A DNA stretch of 64,000 nucleotides from Comamonas sp. (GTDB lineage Bacteria > Pseudomonadota > Gammaproteobacteria > Burkholderiales > Burkholderiaceae_C): NCBI GenBank assembly GCA_031277805.1, contig JAITLR010000003.1, positions 36,437-100,436 on the forward strand, written 5' to 3'. The position numbers and the translations under genes were made by a program. Positions within the stretch are counted from its first letter, which is position 1. Each line of letters begins with the position of its first letter. The notes beneath the pieces are model-generated. The model ran no database searches. It saw only the letters and a program-made list of their open reading frames with translations, and was not told where the DNA came from. Positions 16,757-25,907 of the stretch are shown piece by piece.

Positions 16757-17743
16757 ATGAGCAAGAAGCCCGTCCGTGTCGCCGTTACCGGCGCAGCTGG
16801 CCAAATCGGTTACGCCCTGTTGTTTCGCATCGCCTCGGGCGAAATGCTGGGTAAGGATCAACCCGTTATTCTGCAACTGCTCGAGATTCCCGACGAGAAG
16901 GCCCAGAACGCGCTGAAGGGCGTGATCATGGAGCTGGAAGACTGCGCCTTCCCTCTGCTGGCCGGCATCGAAGCCCACGCAGACCCCATGACTGCCTTCA
17001 AGGATACCGATTACGCTCTGCTGGTGGGTGCCCGTCCTCGTGGCCCTGGCATGGAACGTGCCGACCTGCTGGCTGCCAACGCCCAGATCTTCACCGCTCA
17101 GGGCAAGGCTCTGAATGCCGTGGCTTCGCGCAATGTCAAGGTTCTGGTAGTGGGCAACCCCGCCAACACCAACGCTTACATCGCCATGAAGTCGGCTCCC
17201 GATCTGCCAGCCAAGAACTTCACGGCCATGCTGCGTCTGGACCACAACCGTGCTGCCTCCCAGCTGGCCGCCAAGGCCAACTTCGCGGTGGGCGACATCA
17301 AGCACCTGACCGTTTGGGGCAACCACTCTCCCACCATGTACGCTGACTACCGTTTTGCGACCGTGGACGGCAAGTCGGTCAAGGAAATGATCAACGACCA
17401 GGTGTGGAACAAGGATGTGTTCCTGCCCACCGTGGGCAAGCGCGGCGCTGCCATCATTGCTGCTCGTGGCCTGTCGTCTGCTGCTTCGGCTGCCAACGCC
17501 GCCATCGATCACATGCGTGACTGGGCCCTGGGCTCCAACGGCGAATGGGTCACCATGGGCGTGCCTTCCAACGGCGAGTACGGCATTCCTGCCGGCATCG
17601 TGTTCGGCTTCCCCGTCACTACTGCCAACGGCGAATACAAGATCGTCGAAGGTCTGGAAATCGATGCCTTCTCGCAAGAATGCATCAACAAGACTCTGGC
17701 TGAGCTGCAAGGCGAGCAAGACGGCGTCAAGCACCTGCTGTAA
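16757..17743 (+). CDS. mdh: Malate dehydrogenase
   Basis: A 328-residue NAD-dependent enzyme converting malate to oxaloacetate, of the long (cytosolic-type) MDH group usual in beta-proteobacteria. Visible features are [19 protein letters not shown] (nucleotide binding), the [14 protein letters not shown] substrate-loop arginines, [13 protein letters not shown], and [11 protein letters not shown] with [12 protein letters not shown] bearing the catalytic Asp/His pair. GGAGTTTCACC precedes the ATG. It is the first gene of the plus-strand run, with tam 9 bp behind. Confidence 0.95.
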   Translation: MSKKPVRVAVTGAAGQIGYALLFRIASGEMLGKDQPVILQLLEIPDEKAQNALKGVIMELEDCAFPLLAGIEAHADPMTAFKDTDYALLVGARPRGPGMERADLLAANAQIFTAQGKALNAVASRNVKVLVVGNPANTNAYIAMKSAPDLPAKNFTAMLRLDHNRAASQLAAKANFAVGDIKHLTVWGNHSPTMYADYRFATVDGKSVKEMINDQVWNKDVFLPTVGKRGAAIIAARGLSSAASAANAAIDHMRDWALGSNGEWVTMGVPSNGEYGIPAGIVFGFPVTTANGEYKIVEGLEIDAFSQECINKTLAELQGEQDGVKHLL

Positions 17744-17752
17744 GTAGCGCCC

Positions 17753-18556
17753 ATGCAAGACTGGAACCCCGCGCTGTATCTGCGCTTCGCCAATGAGCGC
17801 ACACGCCCGGCCGCAGAGCTGCTGGCGCGGGTGCCAGCCTTGCAACCGGCCCGCCGCCTCCACATCGTGGACCTGGGCTGCGGGCCGGGCAACTCCACCG
17901 AATTGCTGGTGGAGCGATTTCCTGATGCCGATGTTCTCGGTGTCGACAACTCCGAATCCATGCTGGAGACTGCACGCAAGCAGTTGCCACAGGCCAGGTT
18001 CGAGGCCGGTGATATTGCCTCCTGGGCACCTGCCGAAGGTGAGCCAGCGCCTGATCTGATTTATGCCAATGCCTCCATCCAGTGGGTGGGCGAGCATGAG
18101 GCCCTGGTTCCCCGTCTGTTTTCGCTGCTGGCGCCCGGTGGCGTGCTGGCCGTGCAGATGCCTGACAACCGTCAGGAGCCCACGCACCGAAACATGCGCG
18201 AAGTCGCGCAGCTGCCCCGGTTTGTGGGGTATATCGGTGATGCGAGCAAGGTGCGTACCGAGATTTTGCCCATAGCGGCTTACTACGACCTGCTGGCGGC
18301 TCCGGCCAATGAGGCTTCGAGCGTGGATGTGTGGCACACCATCTACCAGCACCCCATGGATTCGGCTGCGGCCATTGTCCAGTGGCTGCGCGGTACGGGT
18401 CTCAAGCCTTTTGTCGAAGGCCTGCCTGGCGAGCTGCAAGCCGAGTTCCTGACTGAATACGAGCGTCGCATCGATGCGGCCTATCCCGAGCGGACCGACG
18501 GCAAGCGTCTGCTGGCCTTCCCCCGACTTTTCATGGTGGCTCAGCGCAAGTCATGA
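17753..18556 (+). CDS. tam: Trans-aconitate 2-methyltransferase
   Basis: A 267-residue class I SAM-dependent methyltransferase. The SAM motif is HIVDLGCGPGNSTELLVERF at about residues 37-56. The family segments MQDWNPALYLRFANERTRPA at the start and ANASIQWVGEHEALVPRLFS in the middle are characteristic of Tam. The enzyme methylates trans-aconitate, a spontaneous by-product of cis-aconitate that inhibits aconitase. Its location 9 bp after mdh and two genes before acnB fits this detoxifying role. It overlaps the next gene by four bases (ATGA). Confidence 0.9.
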   Translation: MQDWNPALYLRFANERTRPAAELLARVPALQPARRLHIVDLGCGPGNSTELLVERFPDADVLGVDNSESMLETARKQLPQARFEAGDIASWAPAEGEPAPDLIYANASIQWVGEHEALVPRLFSLLAPGGVLAVQMPDNRQEPTHRNMREVAQLPRFVGYIGDASKVRTEILPIAAYYDLLAAPANEASSVDVWHTIYQHPMDSAAAIVQWLRGTGLKPFVEGLPGELQAEFLTEYERRIDAAYPERTDGKRLLAFPRLFMVAQRKS

Positions 18557-19557
18557 CGAAAGAACTGGTTCATCCCGCCACCGTGCTGCTCGACGCTCAG
18601 GGTGGTGCTCAGCGTCTGCCTGTCTGCGATCACTACAGCGGCGTGGAAGTGCGCATGCGCAAAAGCCTGCAGCTGCAGGCTGAGATGATGGCCGAGTTCG
18701 GTACCTGCGTATTCGACGTCACGCTTGATTGCGAGGATGGCGCTCCAGTCGGCCAGGAGGCCGAGCATGCGCGTCTGGTCGTCGAGCTGGCGAGCGGTGC
18801 GGTACCGGGCGCACGCGTGGCAGCCCGGGTACACGCGGTGGATCATGCACATTTCCAGGCCGATATGGACATCATCGCTGGCGGTGCGGCGGACAAGCTC
18901 TGTCACATCATGATTCCCAAGGTGGAGTCGGTGGATGACGTCATCAAGGCTGAAAAAGCCCTGCAGCGCGCTACAGGAAAGCGTGTGCCGCTACATGTTT
19001 TGATTGAGTCGCCAGCGGCGGTGCACCAGGCATTCGATATTGCTGCGCACCCTGCAGTGCAGAGCATCTCCTTCGGGCTGATGGACTTTGTCTCGGCTCA
19101 TGGCGGAGCGATTCCAGCGTCGGCCATGACGGCACAGGGTCAGTTCGAGCACCCGCTGGTGGTGCGCGCCAAGCTGGAGATTGCCGCAGCCTGTCATGCC
19201 CACGGCAAGGTGCCGTCGCACTGCGTGGTCACCGAGTTCAAGAATCCCCAGGCTCTGGGAGCCTGTGCGCAGAAAGCTGCGCGAGAACTCGGCTACACAC
19301 GCATGTGGAGCATCCATCCCGACCAGATTCGACCCATTTTGAGAGCCTTCGCCCCCGCAGAAGACGAAGTTCGACAGGCGGCACAAATTCTTACCTCTGC
19401 GGCGGTGCAGAATTGGGCCCCCATCAGTTTTGGTGGTGTACTACACGACCGCGCCAGCTACCGCTATTTCTGGCAGTTGCTTGAGCGCGCTCATCAGACG
19501 GGGCAGACCTTGCCGGTTGAAGTTCAACCCTGGTTTGTCCCGGACTCAACCCATTGA
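18553..19557 (+). CDS. HpcH/HpaI aldolase / citrate lyase beta-like CoA-ester lyase
   Basis: A 334-residue TIM-barrel protein of the CitE/malyl-CoA lyase superfamily. Substrate- and Mg-binding segments are visible: RKSLQLQAEMMAEFGTCVFD, VTLDCEDGAPVGQEAEHARL with the metal-ligand acid residues, IPKVESVDDVIKAEKAL, and HVLIESPAAVHQAFDIA. Likely substrates are acyl-CoA esters such as malyl-, methylmalyl- or citramalyl-CoA, but the exact one cannot be read from sequence. The gene is translationally coupled to tam. Without citrate lyase alpha, gamma or maturation genes nearby, it is not a citrate lyase subunit in the classical sense. Confidence 0.75.
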   Translation: MTKELVHPATVLLDAQGGAQRLPVCDHYSGVEVRMRKSLQLQAEMMAEFGTCVFDVTLDCEDGAPVGQEAEHARLVVELASGAVPGARVAARVHAVDHAHFQADMDIIAGGAADKLCHIMIPKVESVDDVIKAEKALQRATGKRVPLHVLIESPAAVHQAFDIAAHPAVQSISFGLMDFVSAHGGAIPASAMTAQGQFEHPLVVRAKLEIAAACHAHGKVPSHCVVTEFKNPQALGACAQKAARELGYTRMWSIHPDQIRPILRAFAPAEDEVRQAAQILTSAAVQNWAPISFGGVLHDRASYRYFWQLLERAHQTGQTLPVEVQPWFVPDSTH

Positions 19558-19587
19558 ACTCAAACAAGTCTGCAGGAGCCAATTCCT

Positions 19588-20148
19588 ATGAAGACCCTTA
19601 TCGCTACCTTGATGATTGCAGCTCCGCTGCTGGCCGTTGGTCAATCCGCTGTGGCACAGACCACGCCCAAGGCTAAAGCCACGGCTACGAAGAAGGCTGC
19701 AGCCAAGAAGGCTCCCGCCAAGAAGGGCACCAAGGCTGCTGCCGCTGCAGCAACTGGCGCCGGTGCTGCCGCTGTGGCGGCCGGCCCTGCTTCTGCCGCG
19801 CTGAGCGCAGAAGACCTGGCTGTTTCCGAACGCGTGTTCAAGGGCCGTATTCCCTGCGAACTGGGTGCCTATGTGAACGTGACTGCCGATGCGGCCAACC
19901 CTGGCTACTTCATCGTGGACGGCCGTGGCTTCAAGTACCACATGTCGCCCGTGAAGACATCGACTGGCACCGTGCGTCTGGAAGACAAGGCCGCCGGAGC
20001 TGTATGGCTGCAGATCGCCAACAAGTCCATGCTGATGAACCAGAAGGCTGGTCAGCGTCTGGCCGATGAGTGCATGGCTCCCGAGCAACAACAAGTGGCC
20101 GAAGCCATCCGCAAGAACCCACCTCCTAGCCTGCTGGACAACAAGTAA
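19588..20148 (+). CDS. Exported protein with Lys/Ala-rich linker and conserved C-terminal domain
   Basis: A 186-residue product. A Sec signal (MKTLIATLMIAAPLLAVGQS, cleavage near AVAQ) is followed by a low-complexity, histone-H1-like stretch at about 26-75 rich in Lys and Ala (for example KKAAAKKAPAKKGTK). A compact domain of about 110 residues comes next (LSAEDLAVSERVFKGRIPCE, FIVDGRGFKYHMSPVKTSTG, ADECMAPEQQQ) with two cysteines. The function is unknown. The basic tail could hold the protein to the envelope, LPS or nucleic acid. It lies 30 bp after the lyase gene and 97 bp before acnB. The family is not one I can name. Confidence 0.7.
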   Translation: MKTLIATLMIAAPLLAVGQSAVAQTTPKAKATATKKAAAKKAPAKKGTKAAAAAATGAGAAAVAAGPASAALSAEDLAVSERVFKGRIPCELGAYVNVTADAANPGYFIVDGRGFKYHMSPVKTSTGTVRLEDKAAGAVWLQIANKSMLMNQKAGQRLADECMAPEQQQVAEAIRKNPPPSLLDNK

Positions 20149-20245
20149 TCCAGCGAGGCTGAGGGCTGCCGCCGCGCACACGGAGGCAGCCCTGTGAATC
20201 GCGCATCACCGCGCAGCCTTTTTCAAAAACCATTGGAGAGAACCC

Positions 20246-22831
20246 ATGTTGAAAGCCTACCGTGACCATGTGGCAGAACGCGCCGCATTGGGCATCCCCC
20301 CGCTGCCCCTGGATGCCAAGCAGGTCGCTGAGCTGATCGAGCTGATCAAGAACCCGCCTGCTGGTGAGGATGCGTTCCTGCTCGACCTGCTGACCCACCG
20401 CGTGCCGCCCGGAGTGGACGATGCTGCCAAGGTCAAGGCTTCCTTCCTGGCTGCCGTGGCTCACGGCGACCTGAAGGTGGGTCTCATCTCCAAGGCCAAG
20501 GCCACCGAGCTGCTGGGCACCATGGTCGGTGGCTACAACGTGCACCCTCTGATCGAGCTGCTGGACGATGCTGACGTCGCTGGCGTGGCTGCTGACGCGC
20601 TGAAGAAGACACTGCTGATGTTCGACTTCTTCAACGACGTGGCAGACAAGGCCAAGGCCGGAAATGCCAAGGCCAAGGAGGTGATGCAAAGCTGGGCCGA
20701 TGCCGAGTGGTTCACCTCGCGTCCCAAGGTCGAGGAAAAGATCACCGTCACCGTCTTCAAGGTGCCCGGCGAAACCAATACTGACGACCTGTCGCCCGCT
20801 CCCGATGCCTGGAGCCGTCCCGACATTCCTCTGCACTACCTGGCCATGCTCAAGAACACGCGTCCCGACGCGGCGTTCAAGCCCGAAGAAGACGGCAAGC
20901 GCGGCCCCATGCAGTTCATCGAAGACCTGAAGAAGAAGGGCCATCTGGTTGCCTACGTGGGTGACGTGGTCGGTACCGGTTCTTCGCGCAAGTCCGCCAC
21001 CAACTCCATCATCTGGGGCACGGGCGTGGACATTCCCTTTGTTCCCAACAAGCGCTTTGGCGGCGTGACGCTGGGCGGCAAGATCGCTCCCATCTTCTTC
21101 AACACGCAAGAAGACTCCGGCGCTCTGCCCATTGAAGTCGACGTTTCCAAGCTGGAAATGGGCGACGTGATCGACGTGCTGCCCTACGCCGGCAAGATCG
21201 TCAAGAACGGCGAAACCGTGGCTGACTTCCAGCTCAAGAGCGACGTGCTGCTGGACGAAGTGCAAGCCGGTGGCCGTATCAACCTGATCATCGGCCGTTC
21301 GCTGACCGCCAAGGCCCGCGAAGCCCTGGGTCTGCCTGCATCCACCGTGTTCCGTCTGCCCCAGGCGCCTGCCGAGTCCAAGGCTGGCTTCACACTGGCC
21401 CAGAAGATGGTCGGCCGCGCCTGTGGTCTGCCCGAAGGTCAGGGCGTGCGCCCCGGTACCTACTGCGAGCCTCGCATGACCACCGTGGGTTCGCAGGACA
21501 CCACCGGCCCCATGACCCGTGACGAACTGAAGGACCTGGCTTGCCTGGGCTTCTCTGCCGATATGGTGATGCAGTCCTTCTGCCACACGGCCGCTTACCC
21601 CAAGCCTGTGGACGTGAAGACGCACCGCGAACTGCCCCAGTTCATCTCCAACCGCGGCGGCGTGGCCCTGCGTCCTGGTGACGGTGTGATCCACAGCTGG
21701 CTGAACCGCCTGCTGTTGCCCGACACCGTGGGCACCGGTGGTGACTCGCACACCCGTTTCCCCATCGGCATCTCCTTCCCCGCAGGCTCAGGTCTGGTGG
21801 CCTTCGGTGCCGCCACCGGCGTGATGCCTCTGGACATGCCCGAATCCGTGCTGGTGCGCTTCAAGGGCGAAATGCAGCCTGGCGTGACCCTGCGTGATCT
21901 GGTGCACGCGATTCCTCTGTACGGTATCAAGCAAGGTCTGCTGACCGTGGCCAAGGCCGGCAAGATCAACGAGTTCTCGGGTCGCATCCTGGAAATCGAA
22001 GGCCTGCCCAACCTGAAGGTCGAGCAAGCATTCGAGCTGTCCGACGCGTCTGCCGAGCGTTCCGCCGCCGGTTGCACGATCAAGCTGAACCCCGAGCCGA
22101 TCAAGGAATACCTGACTTCGAACATCGTTCTGATGAAGAACATGATCGCCGACGGTTACTCCGACGCCAAGACACTGCAGCGCCGTATCGAGAAGGTCGA
22201 AGCCTGGCTGGCCAAGCCCGACCTGCTGGAAGCCGACAAGAACGCCGAGTACGCCCATGTCATCGAAATCGACATGAGCGAAATCGTCGAGCCTATCGTC
22301 TGCTGCCCTAACGATCCCGATGACGCCAAGACTCTGTCGGACGTGGCCGGTGCCAAGATCGACGAAGCCTTCATCGGCTCCTGCATGACCAATATCGGTC
22401 ACTTCCGCGCCGCAGCCAAGCTGCTGGGCGGCCAGCGTGACATCCCCGTCAAGCTGTGGGTGGCTCCTCCCACCAAGATGGACCAGGACGAGCTGATCAA
22501 GGAAGGTCACTACTCTGCCTTCGGCACTGCCGGTGCCCGTACCGAAATGCCTGGCTGCTCGCTGTGCATGGGCAACCAGGCTCAGGTGCGCGAAGGTGCG
22601 ACTGTTATCTCGACTTCCACTCGTAACTTCCCCAACCGTCTGGGCAAGAACACCAATGTGTACCTGGGCTCGGCCGAGCTGGCAGCCATTGCTTCGCGTC
22701 TGGGCTATCTGCCTTCCAAGGAAGAGTACCTGAAGGAAATGGGCGTGATCGATGCCGACAAGGCCTCCGTCTACCGCTACATGAACTTCAACGAAATCGC
22801 CGAGTACGCCGAAGTCGCCGCCAAGGTGTAA
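20246..22831 (+). CDS. acnB: Aconitate hydratase B
   Basis: An 861-residue AcnB-type aconitase (HEAT-like N-terminal domain 4 first) that interconverts citrate and isocitrate. It begins [20 protein letters not shown] and carries the [4Fe-4S] cysteines at about 713 ([12 protein letters not shown]), 771 and 774 ([12 protein letters not shown]). [20 protein letters not shown] is the substrate segment. Length equals the family norm. GGAGAG lies 8 bases before the ATG. It ends the plus-strand TCA run and is followed by a strong terminator. Confidence 0.95.
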   Translation: MLKAYRDHVAERAALGIPPLPLDAKQVAELIELIKNPPAGEDAFLLDLLTHRVPPGVDDAAKVKASFLAAVAHGDLKVGLISKAKATELLGTMVGGYNVHPLIELLDDADVAGVAADALKKTLLMFDFFNDVADKAKAGNAKAKEVMQSWADAEWFTSRPKVEEKITVTVFKVPGETNTDDLSPAPDAWSRPDIPLHYLAMLKNTRPDAAFKPEEDGKRGPMQFIEDLKKKGHLVAYVGDVVGTGSSRKSATNSIIWGTGVDIPFVPNKRFGGVTLGGKIAPIFFNTQEDSGALPIEVDVSKLEMGDVIDVLPYAGKIVKNGETVADFQLKSDVLLDEVQAGGRINLIIGRSLTAKAREALGLPASTVFRLPQAPAESKAGFTLAQKMVGRACGLPEGQGVRPGTYCEPRMTTVGSQDTTGPMTRDELKDLACLGFSADMVMQSFCHTAAYPKPVDVKTHRELPQFISNRGGVALRPGDGVIHSWLNRLLLPDTVGTGGDSHTRFPIGISFPAGSGLVAFGAATGVMPLDMPESVLVRFKGEMQPGVTLRDLVHAIPLYGIKQGLLTVAKAGKINEFSGRILEIEGLPNLKVEQAFELSDASAERSAAGCTIKLNPEPIKEYLTSNIVLMKNMIADGYSDAKTLQRRIEKVEAWLAKPDLLEADKNAEYAHVIEIDMSEIVEPIVCCPNDPDDAKTLSDVAGAKIDEAFIGSCMTNIGHFRAAAKLLGGQRDIPVKLWVAPPTKMDQDELIKEGHYSAFGTAGARTEMPGCSLCMGNQAQVREGATVISTSTRNFPNRLGKNTNVYLGSAELAAIASRLGYLPSKEEYLKEMGVIDADKASVYRYMNFNEIAEYAEVAAKV

Positions 22832-22874
22832 GCGTTCAAGGTAAGGGGAAAGGCCTGCAAAGGCCTTGCTCTCC

Positions 22875-22913
22875 AAAAAGCCCGCTGGATGAAAGCCCTG
22901 CGGGCTTTTGTTT
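22875..22913 (+). terminator. Rho-independent terminator after acnB
   Basis: Arms AAAAGCCCGC and GCGGGCTTTT form a 10-base stem around a loop at 22886-22899, followed by GTTTTT. It lies 44 bp after the acnB stop codon and can also serve the convergent XRE gene. Confidence 0.85.
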
Positions 22914-22927
22914 TTGGGGCTCGATTG

Positions 22928-23782
22928 TCAGCCTGCGCGGCGGTTCTGCCGCAACTGCTGCAGCGCCATCTGGGTCTGGGTGTTGGCGGGGAAAAAGGAC
23001 TCGACGGCCAGCTCCTGCAGCGTCACATCCACAGGCGTGCCAAAGATGGTGATGGTGCTGATAAAGCTCAGCTTGCCCAGCCGGGTATTCAACTCGAAGG
23101 GCACGGCGATCAGGCTGGCAGTCGAGGCTGCTGCAACGGATGGCGCAGCATCATCGAACGGATAGGCCGCGATTTCGTCATGCAGCGCTTGTAGCTCGCC
23201 ATCTGACGTGGCGGCGATCTGCTGCTGCAAGCGGTGCAGCAGATGGGCACGCCACTGCGCGGCATTGGCCAGGCGAGGGCCTAGACCCTCGGGATGCAGG
23301 CTCAGACGCAGCACATTCACGGGGGGCTCCAGCAGCCATGGCGCCACGCCATCCAGCAGCAGCGGTACAACGGCGTTGGAAGCGACCAGGTTCCAGTGTC
23401 TGTCCACAGCCAGCGCGGGATTGGGCTCATGACCTTTGAGTACCAGGTCCACAGCCTGGCGTGCTGCAGCCAGATCGGGATGGTCCAGCGGGCGCACCTG
23501 ATACATGGGAGCAAATCCTGCGGCAACCAGAAGTCCGTTGCGCTCGCGCAGTGGTACAGAGAGACGCTCGGCCAGGCGCAGCACCATCTCGCGGCTGGGC
23601 TGTGCGCGGCCGGTCTCCACATAGCTCAGGTGACGGGTCGAGATGTCGGCTTCCAGGGCCAGCCCCTGCTGGCTGAGCCGCCGGTGCTGACGCCAATGGC
23701 GCAGATGTTCGCCGAACGGCGCCCGTGTACCGGGTGCCAGGGTGGCTGTAGCGGTTGAAGAGGGCGCAGAGTGGGTGTTCAT
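22928..23782 (-). CDS. XRE-family regulator with MmyB-like ligand domain
   Basis: A 284-residue protein. The N-terminal helix-turn-helix (about 18-75) reads FGEHLRHWRQHRRLSQQGLA, then STRHLSYVETGRAQPSREMV. The larger C-terminal domain (PLDHPDLAAARQAVDLVLKG, DRHWNLVASNAVVPLLLDGV, LSFISTITIFGTPVDVTLQE) is the MmyB-like fold that binds lipids or aromatic ligands in relatives. The start was set at ATG 23782 (MNTHSAPS). It is divergent from the small membrane-protein gene at 23922, a usual layout for a regulator and its target. Confidence 0.8.
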   Translation of the reverse strand: MNTHSAPSSTATATLAPGTRAPFGEHLRHWRQHRRLSQQGLALEADISTRHLSYVETGRAQPSREMVLRLAERLSVPLRERNGLLVAAGFAPMYQVRPLDHPDLAAARQAVDLVLKGHEPNPALAVDRHWNLVASNAVVPLLLDGVAPWLLEPPVNVLRLSLHPEGLGPRLANAAQWRAHLLHRLQQQIAATSDGELQALHDEIAAYPFDDAAPSVAAASTASLIAVPFELNTRLGKLSFISTITIFGTPVDVTLQELAVESFFPANTQTQMALQQLRQNRRAG

Positions 23783-23921
23783 GGCTGCATCGTAGTGGCA
23801 GGCAGAGTGCGAGGCCATGACCTGCGAGGTTATCGACGCGCTGCATGCCGGTGGCAATCATGGATCCCAGCAGCCGGCACAGGGCCGGTCGCAGACCTTC
23901 TACATGCAACAGGAGTTTTCC

Positions 23922-24344
23922 ATGTCCATCCTTGCTTCTTCCCGGTTTCTGCCCCGAGTGATGTGGGCTGACGCAGCTTCTTGCGCGGCCTCTGGCATGT
24001 TGCAACTGCTGGCTGCAAGGCCTCTGGCGGCACTCACGGGCCTGCCGCTTTCCTTGCTGACCGGTACCGGTGTCTTTCTGCTGGTCTACGCCTTGCTTGC
24101 AGGCTGGATTGCCCGGCGCCAGCCTGTGCCGCGCACGCTGATTGGTCTGATCGCCATCGGCAATCTGGGCTGGGCTCTGGCTTGTGCGCTGCTGATCTTT
24201 GGCTCTGGCCTGGCGCTCAGTGGCTGGGGCGTGGCCTGGGTCGCGGCGCAGGCACTCGTGGTGATCGTTTTGGCAGATCTGCAGTGGCTGGGCTTGCGAG
24301 CCACACGTGGCAGCACGTATCAGTCATTGCAAGCAGCGGTCTGA
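23922..24344 (+). CDS. Small four-helix integral membrane protein, unknown function
   Basis: A 140-residue product with four hydrophobic segments (about residues 18-35, 40-62, 72-95, 98-120) and short charged loops. The ATG at 23922 follows CAGGAG, so it is preferred to earlier in-frame ATGs. No enzyme motif is visible. The gene is divergent from the MmyB-like regulator, which may control it. Its TGA stop ends with the first base of the second 103-bp palindromic element, as in the helicase gene at 2134. Confidence 0.65.
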   Translation: MSILASSRFLPRVMWADAASCAASGMLQLLAARPLAALTGLPLSLLTGTGVFLLVYALLAGWIARRQPVPRTLIGLIAIGNLGWALACALLIFGSGLALSGWGVAWVAAQALVVIVLADLQWLGLRATRGSTYQSLQAAV

Positions 24345-24446
24345 TTCCATTTCTAAATCATCCGATTACTTTGTCGGCTTCGCTCGCCGTGCTGCAGCAC
24401 TGTCTTCGCTTCGCCTTCGCGTACTCGAATGATTGATAAACGGAAT
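24344..24446. mobile_element. 103-bp imperfect palindromic (MITE-like) element, copy 2
   Basis: Same length as copy 1 at 2032-2134 and the same sequence except for three single-base changes. It starts with the final A of the TGA stop codon of the membrane-protein gene. The terminal inverted ends ATTCC...GGAAT and the central GTGCTGCAGCAC are identical to copy 1. It is non-coding. The 94-bp palindrome at 24456 follows after nine bases. Confidence 0.85.
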
Positions 24447-24455
24447 GACACTCTT

Positions 24456-24549
24456 AAAAAAGATAGCTGGAAGCGCTTGTCAATTCATGAAAAGAATCAG
24501 GTTTGAACCTGAACTCATGGATTGGCTTGCGCAGCCAGCTATGCTTTTT
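24456..24549. repeat. 94-bp long palindrome (near-perfect hairpin) upstream of yhhQ
   Basis: The whole stretch folds on itself. Outer arms AAAAA and TTTTT enclose ATAGCTGG (24463-24470) with CCAGCTAT (24535-24542). Next come GCGC with GCGC, then CAATTCATGA pairing with TCATGGATTG (one mismatch), and a centre of TCAGGTT-tg-AACCTGA. A T-run follows the right arm, so the RNA could act as a terminator. Its AGCTGG/GCGC arms resemble the dispersed repeats at 33341 and 54945. Confidence 0.7.
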
Positions 24550-24695
24550 CTTATATCCACCATGCGTGTACCTGGATAAGCAGCCGCACGGCGCTCGCGA
24601 TAATAGGCCGCCGCTTAGAATCTGGGGCTGCGTCACACCGACGCATTCTTTGCAACCATGGGTTCCCTCGCCCCCATCGACCAAAAAGGACTGTC

Positions 24696-25376
24696 ATGAC
24701 ATCCGCTCATGCCGTGCAGACGCAAGCGTCGCGCGTGCCGCTTTATCTCTCTCTCCTGGTGGCGTTCCACATCGCCATCGTCATTGCCAGCAACTATCTG
24801 GTGCAGCTGCCCATCAACCTGCTGGGCTTTCACAGCACCTGGGGGGCTTTCAGCTTTCCTTTCATCTTTCTGGCCACTGATCTGACCGTGCGCCTGATCG
24901 GCAAGGTGGAGGCGCGGCGTGTCATCACCCGTGCCATGCTGCCGGCGCTGCTGGTGTCCTATGTGGTGAGCGTGCTGTTCCATGATGGCGGCTTCAACGG
25001 CTGGGAGGCGCTGCAGAGCTTCAACAGCTTTGTGTTCCGCATCGCACTGGCCAGCTTTGCTGCCTATGCTTTGGGCCAGTTGCTGGACATTCAGGTCTTC
25101 GACCGCATTCGCCAGAAAAGCCGTGCCTGGTGGCTGGCTCCGGCGGCCGCCTCGATTTTTGGCCAGGCGCTGGACACGGCAGCCTTTTTCTCCATCGCCT
25201 TCTGGAACAGCACTGATGCCTTCATGGCCGCCAACTGGGTGGAAATCGCCATGGTCGATTACGTCATCAAGCTGGCAGTGAGCCTGCTGCTGTTCGTGCC
25301 GGCCTATGGCATGGTGTTGGCTGCCATTGTGCGCAATATGAGTGTGCCGGCTGCACCTGCGACGGCTGCGCACTGA
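24696..25376 (+). CDS. yhhQ: Queuosine-precursor (preQ0/preQ1) transporter, YhhQ family
   Basis: A 226-residue inner-membrane protein with six to seven helices. Family marks are VIASNYLVQLPINLLGFHST, GAFSFPFIFLATDLTVRLIG and FGQALDTAAFFSIAFWNSTD. It imports 7-deazaguanine precursors for queuosine tRNA modification. The ATG at 24696 follows AAAAAGGA. The leader (24550-24695) was inspected for a preQ1 riboswitch and none was recognised. It is a single gene ended by the terminator at 25394. Confidence 0.85.
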   Translation: MTSAHAVQTQASRVPLYLSLLVAFHIAIVIASNYLVQLPINLLGFHSTWGAFSFPFIFLATDLTVRLIGKVEARRVITRAMLPALLVSYVVSVLFHDGGFNGWEALQSFNSFVFRIALASFAAYALGQLLDIQVFDRIRQKSRAWWLAPAAASIFGQALDTAAFFSIAFWNSTDAFMAANWVEIAMVDYVIKLAVSLLLFVPAYGMVLAAIVRNMSVPAAPATAAH

Positions 25377-25393
25377 GTGTTCTAACGACCATC

Positions 25394-25422
25394 AAAAAGG
25401 CCGCCCCATGGGCGGCCTTTTT
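25394..25422. terminator. Bidirectional terminator between yhhQ and bfr
   Basis: AAAAAGGCCGCCC and GGGCGGCCTTTTT form a perfect 13-base stem with a three-base loop, between convergent genes. Confidence 0.9.
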
Positions 25423-25442
25423 ATTTCCGAGGGTGTGAAGGC

Positions 25443-25907
25443 TCAGGCCTGGCTTTGCAGATAGTTCTGCAAGCCCACCATCTGGATCAGTCCCAGCTGC
25501 TTTTCCAGCCAATAGGCGTGGTCTTCCTCGGTGTCCTTGAGCTGGGCCAGCAGGATGTCGCGGCTCACATAGTCGTGATGCTGCTCGCATAGTGCAATGC
25601 CCTGCTGCAGGCCGGCGCGCACTTCGTATTCGGTGTCCAAGTCCTTGCGCAGCATCTCGGGCACGGTCTCTCCGGGAGTGAACTCCTTGGGACGCATATC
25701 GGGGCGGCCGCCCAGCATCAGGATACGGCGCAGCAGTGTGTCGGCATGCTGGGTTTCTTCCTGCATCTCATGATCGAGGCGCGTGAAGAGCTTGCCAAAG
25801 CCCTGATCCTCGTAGATACGCGAGTGAGCGAAATACTGGTCGCGCGCAGCCAGCTCGCCGCGCAGCAGGTCCTTGAGGTAATTGACGACTTCGGGGTGGC
25901 CTTGCAT
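25443..25907 (-). CDS. bfr: Bacterioferritin (lacks the usual haem-binding Met)
   Basis: A 154-residue iron-storage protein of the bacterioferritin family, beginning [20 protein letters not shown] and ending near [16 protein letters not shown]. Ferroxidase ligands are in place: E18, E51 and H54 (EETQHAD), and the Glu-His pair in EEDHAYW. The residue that normally ligates haem (Met52 in Escherichia coli Bfr) is Thr here, so this subunit probably binds haem poorly or not at all. Such subunits often work beside a second, haem-binding Bfr encoded elsewhere. Single gene. Confidence 0.9.
   Translation of the reverse strand: MQGHPEVVNYLKDLLRGELAARDQYFAHSRIYEDQGFGKLFTRLDHEMQEETQHADTLLRRILMLGGRPDMRPKEFTPGETVPEMLRKDLDTEYEVRAGLQQGIALCEQHHDYVSRDILLAQLKDTEEDHAYWLEKQLGLIQMVGLQNYLQSQA

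Noticed and set aside
20126..21751. 541-codon minus-strand frame opposite acnB
   Set aside because: It lies wholly within or against acnB and the preceding gene, with shadow-type composition.
24550..24695. Possible preQ1 riboswitch before yhhQ
   Set aside because: The leader was inspected for the short preQ1-I hairpin with A-rich tail and for larger classes; no match was recognised.
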